DNA of 64,000 bases from Leptolyngbya sp. NIES-3755 (lineage in GTDB: Bacteria; Cyanobacteriota; Cyanobacteriia; Leptolyngbyales; Leptolyngbyaceae). The number at the start of each line of letters is the position of its first letter. The first letter of the stretch is position 1. A model generated the notes under the pieces. The model was not told the origin of the DNA. It saw only the letters and a program-made list of their open reading frames with translations, and did no database searches. Both the position numbers and the translations under genes were made by a program. The stretch covers positions 3,171,030-3,235,029 of the forward strand of contig AP017308.1 in NCBI GenBank assembly GCA_001548435.1, given 5' to 3'. Shown piece after piece: positions 55,810 to 64,000 of the stretch.

Positions 55810-56903
55810 AATCTCACGAAGCGATGAAAACACTAGAAGCAGCCTTTCCAGTCGATAGCCAACTCTTGATGGTGTTACCCAGAGCCGGGGCATCAATCCG
55901 AAATCCAGACGTGCGATTACCGATTTTGCGATCGGATGTGAATGGTTACTATTTAGAAATGCGAGTGGAAGCGGACGCACACGACGAAAGCGAATTTGCA
56001 GTGATTCGACGAGTGCCGCTTGAGAATTTGACCGAAGAAGAATTAACAGAATTAAAAACTGAATACGCCAAACTGGATTGGACTGCTTGTGTACAAAAAG
56101 GCGTGAGCAATGGATTAGAAAAAGTCCAAGATCGCCGGATTCAAAGAATGTTTATGGCGTTGATGACATTTTTGAATCCTCGCCAGATCTCGATCGTACT
56201 TTATCTCTATAAACTGGCAGCCCAACAGCAGAACGGCGGAACAGTTACATTTCGATCAAATGACTTGCTTGAAAGCCTGGGATATACACGGACAAAGGAT
56301 GGCGGATTTGCATCGAAACTGCGATCGCAACTCAATCGTGATCTAGTCGCGCTTCATCGAACCGAATTAGTGTTAGCGCAATCTTTTAAGAAAATGAACC
56401 AAAATCGCGGCGCAAAAGTTGCGATTAAAAGCATTTTACGAATCAAAGATTATGAAGTAGACAATGCACCACGAGATTTTGATATTACAAAAGCCGCAGA
56501 TTACACTTACGAATTAGCTGATTCTTACACGATTTCTCTAGAATTCTTTGACAATTCTCGAAACGGCGATTGCGTTCTTTTTCCAAACCAATTCGACATT
56601 ACTCAACGGCTTGGAAGTAATGCAAAATGTGATTATAAAACCAAGCTTTTAATCTATCTAGCAAGCCGAATGAAATGGGACAGTCTAACCGATGGACAGT
56701 TCATTTCTGTCTCAAAACAATACTTATTCAAGAATCTCGATTTGTTTGGTAGTAATTCTTCTCGCAACAATCAAATCTTTTGGCGCACCGTGGACGAACT
56801 GAAAGAAGATGGATACCTGCTTGGCGCACAGGAACTTTCAGGAAAGAGCCGAATTTCGACTATTCAATTCCAAATCGATTCAACCAAACTCAAGTGTAAG
56901 TAG
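55797..56903 (+). CDS. Replication-initiator-like or DNA-binding protein, unrecognised family
   Basis: The 368-residue protein could start at 55797 (GAGGG upstream) or at ATG 55824. It is basic and helical, with a possible winged-helix stretch around IVLYLYKLAAQQQNGG, FRSNDLLESLGYTRT and a second similar stretch LLIYLASRMKWDS, FISVSKQYLFKNL. Two wing-like modules in tandem are a plan shared with many plasmid Rep initiators, so a replication or copy-control role is plausible given the CyRepA1 gene facing away from it. I do not recognise the family, so this is context-based. It ends 82 bp before msrA. Confidence 0.7.
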   Translation: MWGLESHEAMKTLEAAFPVDSQLLMVLPRAGASIRNPDVRLPILRSDVNGYYLEMRVEADAHDESEFAVIRRVPLENLTEEELTELKTEYAKLDWTACVQKGVSNGLEKVQDRRIQRMFMALMTFLNPRQISIVLYLYKLAAQQQNGGTVTFRSNDLLESLGYTRTKDGGFASKLRSQLNRDLVALHRTELVLAQSFKKMNQNRGAKVAIKSILRIKDYEVDNAPRDFDITKAADYTYELADSYTISLEFFDNSRNGDCVLFPNQFDITQRLGSNAKCDYKTKLLIYLASRMKWDSLTDGQFISVSKQYLFKNLDLFGSNSSRNNQIFWRTVDELKEDGYLLGAQELSGKSRISTIQFQIDSTKLKCK

Positions 56904-56985
56904 TATTCCATCCCGGTTATCCCTACCAAGCGAGTTCAATGATCACGCTAAAATTTAGAAGTGTGAACATTGAGAGTAAAAACAA

Positions 56986-57630
56986 ATGGTGTTATTTGGA
57001 TTTGGCAAGAAGCTTTCGATTCCGACCCCAGATGAAGCCCTCAAAGGTCGATCGACAAAAATGCCCGTTCCCGCGAAACATTTCGTCAATGGTCATCCGT
57101 TGCAGCCTCCTTTCCCCGCTGGGATTGAAGTAGCGGTGTTTGGTCTCGGTTGCTTCTGGGGTGCAGAGCGAAAATTCTGGCAGCAAGAAGGCGTGTATTC
57201 GACCGCAGTTGGATACGCAGCAGGGGTCACTCCAAATCCGACCTACCAAGAAGTTTGCTCTGGGATGACCGGACACAATGAAGTCGTGTTAGTGGCTTAC
57301 GATCCCAAAGTGATCAGCTATGAAAAGCTTCTGAAAGTGTTCTGGGAAAGTCATGACCCGACTCAAGGAATGCGTCAGGGAAATGATACCGGAACACAAT
57401 ATCGATCGGGCATTTATGTCTACAACGATGAACAGCGCCAAGCCGCAGAAGCATCACTAAAGATGTACCAGGAAGAACTCGGCAAAGCAGGCTACAAAGC
57501 GATCACGACTGAGATCCTAGATGCGCCTGAGTTCTACTACGCAGAAGACTACCATCAGCAGTATCTTGCTAAGAATCCGAATGGGTACTGTGGTTTAGGG
57601 GGTACGAAAGTCTGCTATCCCGCATCCTAA
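56986..57630 (+). CDS. msrA: Peptide-methionine (S)-S-oxide reductase
   Basis: The 214-residue protein carries the catalytic [11 protein letters not shown] near 55-65, GYAAG, and [13 protein letters not shown] near 133-145, with a C-terminal CGLGGTKVC holding the recycling Cys pair. It repairs oxidised methionine in proteins. The about 40-residue N-terminal extension ([18 protein letters not shown]) is common in cyanobacterial and plant-type forms. A strong terminator follows. Confidence 0.95.
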   Translation: MVLFGFGKKLSIPTPDEALKGRSTKMPVPAKHFVNGHPLQPPFPAGIEVAVFGLGCFWGAERKFWQQEGVYSTAVGYAAGVTPNPTYQEVCSGMTGHNEVVLVAYDPKVISYEKLLKVFWESHDPTQGMRQGNDTGTQYRSGIYVYNDEQRQAAEASLKMYQEELGKAGYKAITTEILDAPEFYYAEDYHQQYLAKNPNGYCGLGGTKVCYPAS

Positions 57631-57639
57631 TCCTTTAAG

Positions 57640-57687
57640 AATCAGTTGCAATTGGGTTCATTGCCTTCAATTGCAACTGATTTTTTT
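57640..57687 (+). terminator. Rho-independent terminator after msrA
   Basis: AATCAGTTGCAATTG (57640-57654) pairs perfectly with CAATTGCAACTGATT (57668-57682) across a 13-base loop, then T to 57687. Confidence 0.9.
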
Positions 57688-58178
57688 GTCTATATTTCAA
57701 GCGTCGATCGCAAGTATAAAAAATTGCATTCTTAAGCTTTATTACGAATTACAACAGCTACTCCATCACGACTGGCAAGCTATCAACAGTATTTGTTACA
57801 GATGAACAGCCGGAAAGTCTTGAGCGGTTGACGGGCTACTCCAATCTCGGTAGATTATAGTCTAAGCTTTTGACGTAAAAAAACACGGGTGCAAAATGTT
57901 AACACGACTTCTACCTTCAAACACTTAATGGTTGCAGTGAACGCAAGATTGCTGCAATGCGATATCTTAATCACACGAGTCGTCCGTACTCTGATTTCTT
58001 TGCAAACCTCGCGAATCGTGCAAGGTATCGTCAACGACCCATTCCTTCCGTACAACTGCAAGACAAATCGCATCGTATTCTGAGGAGCGATCTCTACTCT
58101 ATTCAGGATGCTCACGAGACTTTAGATTGCTATCGTTTCTCGACCGCTTGTATTTCTCGCATTCGTCAAGGATTTGAG
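57688..58178. other. Non-coding stretch ahead of the GAF gene
   Basis: About 490 bases between the msrA terminator and the supported GAF start. The GAF frame is open upstream to 57957, but that part reads like random sequence. An AT-rich run at 57715-57740 could hold a promoter. I see no other gene or RNA. Confidence 0.4.
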
Positions 58179-59948
58179 ATGGATAACAGCCTAATGCCCC
58201 TCAAAGAAATCGAAGACATCGAAAGCCTACACCGAGATGGCAGTTCAATTGTTCACTACAAGCCCCCTAGAGAACAAGAATTTGCCCAGCAGATTGAGCA
58301 GGAAATTAAGGAGGGAGAGCGTTTTGCACAGCAGCTTTCAAAACTTCAGCAACTTCAGAATGAGTTTCATTCTCGTCTAGCAGAAGTCGAAAAAGAGGGT
58401 GCTAAACAAACGCAAACTCAGGATGATCCCCTCCATCTTAGACAAGAAATAGAGAATGAGTATCACTCTCGTTTAAAGAAAGAGAATGAAATTGCAAGGA
58501 ATATAAAGACTCATTACGATAGCCTTGACCCGTTAGGAACTCGACCCCTTACCGCTGATTTGATCAAAGAATCGAAGCGGAGAATTGTTGACAACGCATT
58601 GAAAGTGATTTGCAAAAATCTAGCTTGTCAATCGGCAGCGATTTTCTTATTCTCTAAATCTGGTCGCTTAGAACGAGTTGGAATTCGAGGCTGGGACGAA
58701 AAAGGAAATGAGATTCGTGACAATTGGTTTCAGACTGAAAGCTATGCTGTCGGAGAAAGTTTTACAGGACGAGCCGCACAGCCTAAGACTCAGGGATATG
58801 GGCAAATTCAGCTATCGACCGACTTAGGAAACGCCCCCCTCAATCAAACGAGCCGAAGGCAATATGAAGAGACTTTTGGTAAGCTGCATTCTGCGATCGC
58901 AATTCCCTTAAATGGTAGAAATAAAACTTATGGTGTCCTTCGCATTATCAATAAAATTACAGAAAACGAGAAAGGCGAAAAAACCGTTCTGAGTGACCAT
59001 TTCAAGATAGAAGATGTCAGGCTATTGCTGTCGCTCTCGAATTATGTGTCCACGACCTTATCGAATTTTCGTCGTGATGTTCAAGGTCATATTCTCAAGT
59101 ATCTAAGTCATCGTTTAATTGGTAACTTCGATCGCTCCCCAACCGCTTTGCATGATCTTTTTCAAGACATCGTTGATCTCCTCGTAGAGAATCCAGAGAC
59201 CGCTTACCAAGCTGTTATTTTGCGGATCAAAGATGAGAATGGTGACTTTAAACATGAAGCCTCTTCGCTGTTTGATGGCGTAAGTCAAGATCGAGACAAT
59301 CGCCCTAAAACCGCAAATGACGCTCATATTTGGAAGATGGTTGCAGAGGGAAAACGCCTGATCATTCAAGACTTGCAAACCAGTTCGCTGCTCAAACATT
59401 TTAAGAATGCAGCTTGGGCTGAACGGAATCAATTTCAGGCTTTTGGCTGCTTTCCGCTCGGTGAGAAAGGCGATGTCATTGGAACACTGTCTGTGTACTT
59501 AGGACGAAACTACAGGTTCTACCCAGATGCAGTCGTCTTTCTTCAGAATATTGCAGACCTCCTTGCCTTGTTCCTATTTACCCTGAAGCAAGAAGCCTTA
59601 GAACGATCGCTGAATCTACAACTTCAATCGATCGCTCAATCTCGATCGGATCAAGACGTAGAACAGCGATTTCGAGCATTAGCAGCAGACTGGAGAAGAA
59701 AAACAGCCCAATATCCTATTCTCTTCGATCGACTGGTTCATCCCAGTTATCAAAAGATCATTGGTCTCGGCTCTGCGGTAGTCCCCACTTTACTGAGGGA
59801 GTTAAAGCAAAAACCTGATCACTGGTTCTGGGCATTAGAAGCCATTGTAGGGGATAGTCCAGTGCAAAAAAACCATGAGGGGATGATCCCTAGAATGATT
59901 GAAGACTGGCTCGAATGGGGTAGAAATCAAGGTTATGTGTTTGAATAA
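58179..59948 (+). CDS. Two-GAF-domain protein with coiled coil and a C-terminal helical module
   Basis: From ATG 58179 (AAGGA just upstream) the product has 589 residues. An N-terminal coiled coil (QIEQEIKEGERFAQQLSKLQ, ending about 120) is followed by GAF 1 (KVICKNLACQSAAIFLF, AIAIPLNGRNKTYGVLRIIN) and GAF 2 (VDLLVENPETAYQAVILRIK, FGCFPLGEKGDVIGTLSVYL). The last about 100 residues form a distinct module (FRALAADWRRKTAQY, HPSYQKIIGLGSAVVPTLLR, HWFWALEAIVG, WLEWGRNQGY). No output enzyme is seen. The next gene overlaps by 14 bp, so the two work together, perhaps as sensor and responder. Ligand unknown. Confidence 0.85.
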   Translation: MDNSLMPLKEIEDIESLHRDGSSIVHYKPPREQEFAQQIEQEIKEGERFAQQLSKLQQLQNEFHSRLAEVEKEGAKQTQTQDDPLHLRQEIENEYHSRLKKENEIARNIKTHYDSLDPLGTRPLTADLIKESKRRIVDNALKVICKNLACQSAAIFLFSKSGRLERVGIRGWDEKGNEIRDNWFQTESYAVGESFTGRAAQPKTQGYGQIQLSTDLGNAPLNQTSRRQYEETFGKLHSAIAIPLNGRNKTYGVLRIINKITENEKGEKTVLSDHFKIEDVRLLLSLSNYVSTTLSNFRRDVQGHILKYLSHRLIGNFDRSPTALHDLFQDIVDLLVENPETAYQAVILRIKDENGDFKHEASSLFDGVSQDRDNRPKTANDAHIWKMVAEGKRLIIQDLQTSSLLKHFKNAAWAERNQFQAFGCFPLGEKGDVIGTLSVYLGRNYRFYPDAVVFLQNIADLLALFLFTLKQEALERSLNLQLQSIAQSRSDQDVEQRFRALAADWRRKTAQYPILFDRLVHPSYQKIIGLGSAVVPTLLRELKQKPDHWFWALEAIVGDSPVQKNHEGMIPRMIEDWLEWGRNQGYVFE

Positions 59949-60420
59949 TGAAAATGAAAGCCTCCTTCCACCAAACTGCCGCATTACAAGCCCATCTACC
60001 CCCAACTACAACAGTATTGCTTGGGCAGCCGGGGAAAACGAAAGAAACTGGCAACCCCTAGCAATGGGTCGATATTACTGGCCCGTTGGCATTCCAAGAG
60101 AAAACACTCTACAAGCGTGGATTAGGGTCTATCGTTCTTTGGGATTTGAAGTTGATTCGATGCAGCGCTTGAACTATGAGCGTGGGACGGAGCGAATTGC
60201 AATCTACGCGGATGGAGACGATCGCCCGTGTCATGTTGCCCGTCAGATTACCGAAGAAATGATTGTCAAGTACCCACTAGGTGCAAACTTCAGAAAGGAT
60301 CAGGGAAAATGGATTAGCAAGATTACTGACCAGGAAGACATTTGCCACGATACCGTCAGTGATATTGAGGGTAGGCTGGGTTACGTTATCACTGTGATGA
60401 TGCGTCCGAGCCGGATTTAG
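59935..60420 (+). CDS. DUF7689-like protein overlapping the GAF gene
   Basis: The ATG at 59935 lies 14 bp inside the GAF gene's end, so translation is coupled. The 161-residue protein shows the DUF7689 pattern as I recall it: NCRITSPSTPNYNSIAWAAGE, YWPVGIPRENTLQAWIRVYRSLGFE, ERIAIYADGDDRPCHVARQI, and DICHDTVSDIEGRLGYV. The conserved N, C, W, H and acidic residues suggest a small hydrolase or binding fold; no activity is established to my knowledge. It pairs with the module at the end of the GAF protein. The convergent pentapeptide gene ends 5 bp away. Confidence 0.72.
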   Translation: MCLNNENESLLPPNCRITSPSTPNYNSIAWAAGENERNWQPLAMGRYYWPVGIPRENTLQAWIRVYRSLGFEVDSMQRLNYERGTERIAIYADGDDRPCHVARQITEEMIVKYPLGANFRKDQGKWISKITDQEDICHDTVSDIEGRLGYVITVMMRPSRI

Positions 60421-60425
60421 CACCT

Positions 60426-61643
60426 CTACAGCAACCCTAACTTTTCACGAACGATCGGGTCGTAATCTGCTGTTTCCCAGTTTTTGGCTGCCTTGATCCG
60501 GTCAAAATCGGAGATTTTTGCTTGAATAAACCTTGCTTTATACAGATCTGCACCTTCTAGCTTAGTATTAACGAGATTTGCATAACTGAGGTCGGCTTGG
60601 CTCAGATCAGCATTCGTGAAATTCGCTCTCGATAGGATCGCATATCTCAGATCAGCTTCTCGCAAATTTGCCGATCGTAGATCCGCAGAATAAAGGACAG
60701 CATTTGTAAAGATTGAACCGCTGAGTTGAGCTTGTGTGAGTTCTGCTTCAGTTAAATCAGCATGAGAAAAGTCAGATTGCTTAGTTTGTCGATCGGCAAC
60801 ATTGACTTGCTTGAGAATCGCTTTGGAGAGTTTCGTATTTCGCAGATTCGCTTTACCCAGATAAGCACGGGTGAAGTCTGCCTGTATTAGATCAGAGTCT
60901 TCTAAATCTGTTCCATCTAGATCACACGCTCTCAAATCTGCGTGACATAAATTCATTCCTCGCAAATTCAATCCTGTTAGCGCAATTTGAGCAAGGTAAA
61001 ACCCACTGCCATCTACTTTGTCGATCGTTTGTGTTCGATTTAATCGTTGGTTTCTTGTTAGGTTCGCAATGACAGTTAGAGCCGCTTTTGCTTCAGAAGC
61101 CGCAGGCAGTAGGATGTCTTGATCTTCGATTTGAACGGGTGTATTTGAGCGAATAAAAGATGCCAAAATTTCGATAATAACCTGGCATTCTGCTATCGAT
61201 TGAGTTGCAATTCTTTCAAGGGTATAGATTGCACTCAACCTGGTTGTAGAGTTTGCACTTTCCAATTGCTCAAACGCTTTTGCTAGACGTTCCGTTACTA
61301 ATTTGTCTTCTGTTAATTTCAGGTTCGATCGAGCAATCTGAAAGTTTCCAAGAGAGCTAATGAGTCCGGCTAACGAAGAAACAAAGGTTAGCAAGATACC
61401 GATTTGAACACCGTTGTTTTTGATTTGTTCCCACACGCCTGGAAGGGTTGCACTTGCAAAATCTCGCCATTGATAAGCGATCGCAACACCAACAATAAAT
61501 AACAGAAAATAGAATCCTATCTTCATGCTTCTTCGCAACTTTGAAGCAGGGGAATTTGTCAGGACAAGGTGTGATGCAAATCCGCCAAAATTTCTAATAA
61601 AAGACCGTGGAAACCTGAATCTTGACTGCTTTGATTTCAGCAT
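60426..61643 (-). CDS. Membrane pentapeptide-repeat protein
   Basis: From ATG 61643 the product is 405 residues; ATG 61526 just before the first membrane helix is an alternative. Two helices (FYFLLFIVGVAIAYQW and NNGVQIGILLTFVSSLAGLI) are followed by a helical region (ERLAKAFEQLESANSTTRLSAI) and about 25 pentapeptides of the A(D/N)Lxx type from about residue 220 (LRGMNLCHADLRACDLDGTD through ADLYKARFIQ). Pentapeptide proteins fold as a right-handed beta-helix; roles range from gyrase protection to scaffolding. None is clear here. Confidence 0.85.
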   Translation of the reverse strand: MLKSKQSRFRFPRSFIRNFGGFASHLVLTNSPASKLRRSMKIGFYFLLFIVGVAIAYQWRDFASATLPGVWEQIKNNGVQIGILLTFVSSLAGLISSLGNFQIARSNLKLTEDKLVTERLAKAFEQLESANSTTRLSAIYTLERIATQSIAECQVIIEILASFIRSNTPVQIEDQDILLPAASEAKAALTVIANLTRNQRLNRTQTIDKVDGSGFYLAQIALTGLNLRGMNLCHADLRACDLDGTDLEDSDLIQADFTRAYLGKANLRNTKLSKAILKQVNVADRQTKQSDFSHADLTEAELTQAQLSGSIFTNAVLYSADLRSANLREADLRYAILSRANFTNADLSQADLSYANLVNTKLEGADLYKARFIQAKISDFDRIKAAKNWETADYDPIVREKLGLL

Positions 61644-61805
61644 TTCAAAAGACCTTGACGGGAACGAATATTCAGTCAATAATTACCAGAAATATCGGAA
61701 TTCTACAGGAGTGTAATCACGCAATGCGGTAGATGAAACAGTGATTGACCGGTCTCGTACCCTTCATCTTAGCAATTGTATTTGTTTTGTTGTTGAAGTC
61801 GCTAT

Positions 61806-63437
61806 TTATTGTTGAAGCTGTGAATCTGTAGGCGATTGTGCTGACTCAAATGCTGGACAGTATCCATCTGGAGTGACTTTGAAATTAAACAAGGGTGATC
61901 CTGGATTCCAGCAGCGTTGCCCTCGGAAGTGCCGACAGCGGAAACAGCAATCTCTTTCGTCAGTCTCCATCCAAGATGGCGATCGCTCATTTCCCTGCGT
62001 CATCAATTCCCGCTGAGACAAGCCCCGCAATACGAGATCCTGACCTTGCCAGCGAGCTTCGATCAGTCCCGTATCAGCGAGCGATCGCCATCTTGGATCA
62101 TGCGTAATTGCATCCGGTAATGTAATCGTGACAACCGTTCCAAACTCGGTTAATTCCCCTTCGTAAGTGGTATCTGGGGGTGCAGGTTGCAGGAATGTTT
62201 CCCCGATCGGTAATTCAACTAAGCTTCCCGATGCGGGTGAATGCAGATGATAGCGATTGTGCAATTCATCTAATCCGGTCAAGTCTGCGAGATAGTTCGG
62301 ATCGCCGTGAACAAAGATGACGTGCTGTGGACGTAAATTGTGAATGAATTGCGTTGTACTGGCTCCATCACAATGCTGAGCTAATACATACGTTTCGATA
62401 TCGTACTCTGGTGCAATCTCGATCAAGCCTTCTTCTAAATGATGCGGGAGTAGAATCAGCCAGGGTTCTGGGCTATCTTCGCAAAATTCTTGCCAATCGA
62501 TCGAGAAATCCGTCAGCACTACACAAGGTGATTCACTTACGAGCGATCGCTGTTCTGGATGCAATCTTCGGACTCTTGGACGCACTCGATCGTCCCAAAA
62601 TAACGATTGATGTTTCGCAAAATTCTGAACTGAAGCGGGTAGATGCGGTAATAGTTCCAAATACGCATCACAACCAGAGGCGACTGTTCCATCAACCCAA
62701 ATATCAAGATCCCGTCCAGTGAATAAATGGTGACTTCGGAGCAACATTAAGAGTTCTTGTCCGAGTCCGACCATTGGAAGCGGGAGGAGAATGGATTGTC
62801 GATCGCTGAGTGCTCGACTAATTCTTTCCGCAATCTGATTTTCTTGCTGTCTTCGATGTGGAAATCTCGCGGTTCCGTAAGTTCCTTCCACAATTACGAC
62901 ATCTGGACGCAATCCGCGCAATTCTTCTAATCGCAAGCCTTCAACTAATCGCGAATTGGATAAAAAGAAATCTCCGGTGTAAAGAATCGAATACGATCGA
63001 CCTTCTCGCGGTGTGTAAGTTAAAAGAATTGCAGCCGCACCTGGAAGATGACCTGCGGGAAACAGTTCAGCCGTCAGACCATCCTGAAACTCAACAGGCG
63101 ATCGCCACGGAAGCGCATGAACAAACTGAGGAATCCGTCCCGGTTCATCAAGCCAATTCAGCGGTAAAAGCTGCGTTGTTACTTCACTCGCATAAATCGG
63201 CAACTGCGGAAATGTGCGATGCAAACTGAGCAATCCTTGAGCATGATCCGAATGGGCATGACTGCACAGCACAACATCTGCGGGCGCAGACAGTTCTGAA
63301 CCTTCATCACCTGAAAGCGCAGACAAATCCGACAGCCCACAATCCAGCAGGATTCGGTAAGGACCCATCCGAACCAGAAGGCAAACTCCTTCATCGCTGT
63401 GTCCTGAACCGTAAGGGAAACACTCCAATTGCGTCAC
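61806..63437 (-). CDS. Metallo-beta-lactamase-fold hydrolase, beta-CASP-like, with C-terminal Cys motif
   Basis: The 543-residue protein carries the metal motif HAHSDHA (60-66), a second region HLPGAAAILL with the next His, GDF after LYTG, VIVEGTYGT, and HVIFVHGDPNYL near 385-396, the order of MBL enzymes that act on RNA or DNA (RNase J/CPSF-like). The C-terminal 60 residues add a Cys-rich motif CCFRCRHFRGQRCWNPG and GYCPAF. A role in nucleic-acid processing is likely but unproven; the Cys motif may bind zinc or Fe-S. Confidence 0.87.
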   Translation of the reverse strand: MTQLECFPYGSGHSDEGVCLLVRMGPYRILLDCGLSDLSALSGDEGSELSAPADVVLCSHAHSDHAQGLLSLHRTFPQLPIYASEVTTQLLPLNWLDEPGRIPQFVHALPWRSPVEFQDGLTAELFPAGHLPGAAAILLTYTPREGRSYSILYTGDFFLSNSRLVEGLRLEELRGLRPDVVIVEGTYGTARFPHRRQQENQIAERISRALSDRQSILLPLPMVGLGQELLMLLRSHHLFTGRDLDIWVDGTVASGCDAYLELLPHLPASVQNFAKHQSLFWDDRVRPRVRRLHPEQRSLVSESPCVVLTDFSIDWQEFCEDSPEPWLILLPHHLEEGLIEIAPEYDIETYVLAQHCDGASTTQFIHNLRPQHVIFVHGDPNYLADLTGLDELHNRYHLHSPASGSLVELPIGETFLQPAPPDTTYEGELTEFGTVVTITLPDAITHDPRWRSLADTGLIEARWQGQDLVLRGLSQRELMTQGNERSPSWMETDERDCCFRCRHFRGQRCWNPGSPLFNFKVTPDGYCPAFESAQSPTDSQLQQ

Positions 63438-63536
63438 GAATCCACCCTAGTGAAACTCAGAATTCATCCAAACCGAATTCGGATTTCGAGGATGGGGAAT
63501 TCAGTCTACCTCGATTTCCGCATTCGAGGGTCTATT

Positions 63537-63659
63537 TTAGTGCGCGGAACCGTTGCCATGATAGTTATCGGTATCATAAAAACCATTGCGCGTTCCGAAG
63601 AATAAACAAGCGACGGTGAAAACGCCAGACAGTACGAGAAGAACGAGTTTTACATCCAT
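63537..63659 (-). CDS. 40-residue single-helix membrane peptide, possibly NdhP-like
   Basis: ATG at 63659 gives 40 residues: a membrane helix (VKLLVLVLSGV-type, residues 3-22) and a conserved-looking tail NGFYDTDNYHGNGSAH. Small peptides with this tail are found in cyanobacterial photosynthetic membrane complexes; I think of NdhP of NDH-1 but cannot confirm it. The frame is shorter than 60 codons and is easily missed. It lies 99 bp upstream of the MBL gene on the same strand. Confidence 0.65.
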   Translation of the reverse strand: MDVKLVLLVLSGVFTVACLFFGTRNGFYDTDNYHGNGSAH

Positions 63660-63867
63660 AACTGACTACCTTTTTGATTCCAGTGTACAAGCGCGACAAT
63701 ACGAACTGATGCTACAAATCTTGAACAATCCTAAAGCCGGATTGCTATTAGGTTAAAAAATCACAGATTGATCTTAGATTCTCCCAAGGGTAGAAGTAAC
63801 AGTGCTTTTGCTTTGTCAAAAGTTAGATAAAGATTCGCGATCGTGCTGTCAAAGCGATCGCACTACT
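63660..63867. other. Intergenic stretch without a supported gene
   Basis: About 200 AT-rich bases between the 40-residue peptide gene and the next partial gene. Promoters for the peptide are expected here; HIP1-type CGATCG occurs near 63840-63860. No hairpin or small frame is convincing. Confidence 0.35.
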
Positions 63868-64000
63868 TCATTGAGGTTTGATGAGTTGACCTCGATCGGT
63901 AAATCTCACAGATTTAATTCTCAGTGCTGGATTCTGCGTCAAGGTTCGACGCACACTGCCAAACAATGCTAACTGTTCGCAATTTGCTAAAGAAGTCAGC
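63868..64000 (-). CDS. C-terminal part of an unidentified gene, running off the right edge
   Basis: A frame on the minus strand is open from the edge to TGA at 63868-63870 and reads LTSLANCEQLALFGSVRRTL and then RIKSVRFTDRGQLIKPQ. The 43 residues look like a real protein end, but no domain can be named from so little. The other frames here contain stops. Product unknown. Confidence 0.45.
   Translation of the reverse strand, partial: LTSLANCEQLALFGSVRRTLTQNPALRIKSVRFTDRGQLIKPQ

Noticed and set aside
57957-58178. N-terminal 74-residue extension of the GAF protein
   Set aside because: It reads as unstructured random sequence, and the AAGGA-ATG at 58179 fits a real start followed by coiled coil.

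Overview
The window is bacterial chromosome from a cyanobacterium. The octamer GCGATCGC (HIP1) and its core CGATCG are extremely frequent on both strands. The genes also fit: a cytochrome c6-like protein, a glucolipid-type GT2 glycosyltransferase, a CHASE2 sensor, a DUF928 protein, and a 40-residue membrane peptide of the kind found in photosynthetic membranes. A filamentous Leptolyngbya-like organism is plausible but cannot be proven from sequence alone. Housekeeping genes (proS, murF, miaA, gyrB, ssb, ribE, msrA, a tRNA-Leu) show this is the main chromosome and not a plasmid.

Layout. 1-9.3 kb is the cell envelope and secretion region: a truncated MltA transglycosylase, a GT2 glycosyltransferase, a subtilase, a 1502-residue haemagglutinin-type TpsA protein made of alternating 60/64-residue repeats, and a small secreted protein. 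9.3-26.5 kb is mostly core metabolism: ribE, a DUF151 nuclease-like protein, an Fe-S aldo/keto reductase, Uma2, proS, an MFS exporter, an FtsH-like protease, TPR, a saccharopine-dehydrogenase-like protein, tlyA, a VapBC-type pair, a methyltransferase, a GDP-mannose pyrophosphorylase fused to a degenerate mutase, ssb and an AGE epimerase. 26.7-34.9 kb is a signalling region: a Ser/Thr kinase fused to a periplasmic-binding domain, endonuclease V, then a degenerate kinase-like protein, a LuxR regulator and a CHASE2 sensor, followed by DUF928. 34.9-48.8 kb holds transport, cytochrome and cell-wall genes, a seven-repeat membrane protein, murF, tRNA-Leu, a broken Uma2 next to an orphan UPF0175, miaA/gyrB, an SpoU methyltransferase and an oligopeptide-binding lipoprotein.

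From 48.8 to 60.4 kb the content turns accessory. A small protein with a possible membrane-active C-terminus sits 7 bp ahead of a NACHT ATPase with a glycine/leucine-rich membrane region, and both carry the same short N-terminal motif. This looks like a bacterial NLR-type immune or cell-death pair. Next come a translationally coupled pair of small genes, the second frameshifted, and then a CyRepA1-type plasmid replication protein facing away from a second replication-like gene. Between these two lies a 635-bp non-coding region with direct repeats and a large dyad. msrA, a double-GAF protein overlapping a DUF7689-like gene, a pentapeptide-repeat membrane protein, an MBL-fold protein and a small membrane peptide close the window.

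How the genes may work together: the subtilase beside the TpsA exoprotein may process it. The 30.7-34.0 kb genes form one phosphorelay. The NACHT pair would work as a sensor and an executioner. The CyRepA1 locus looks like a complete plasmid-type replicon sitting in the chromosome. All of these links are inferred from gene order and motifs.
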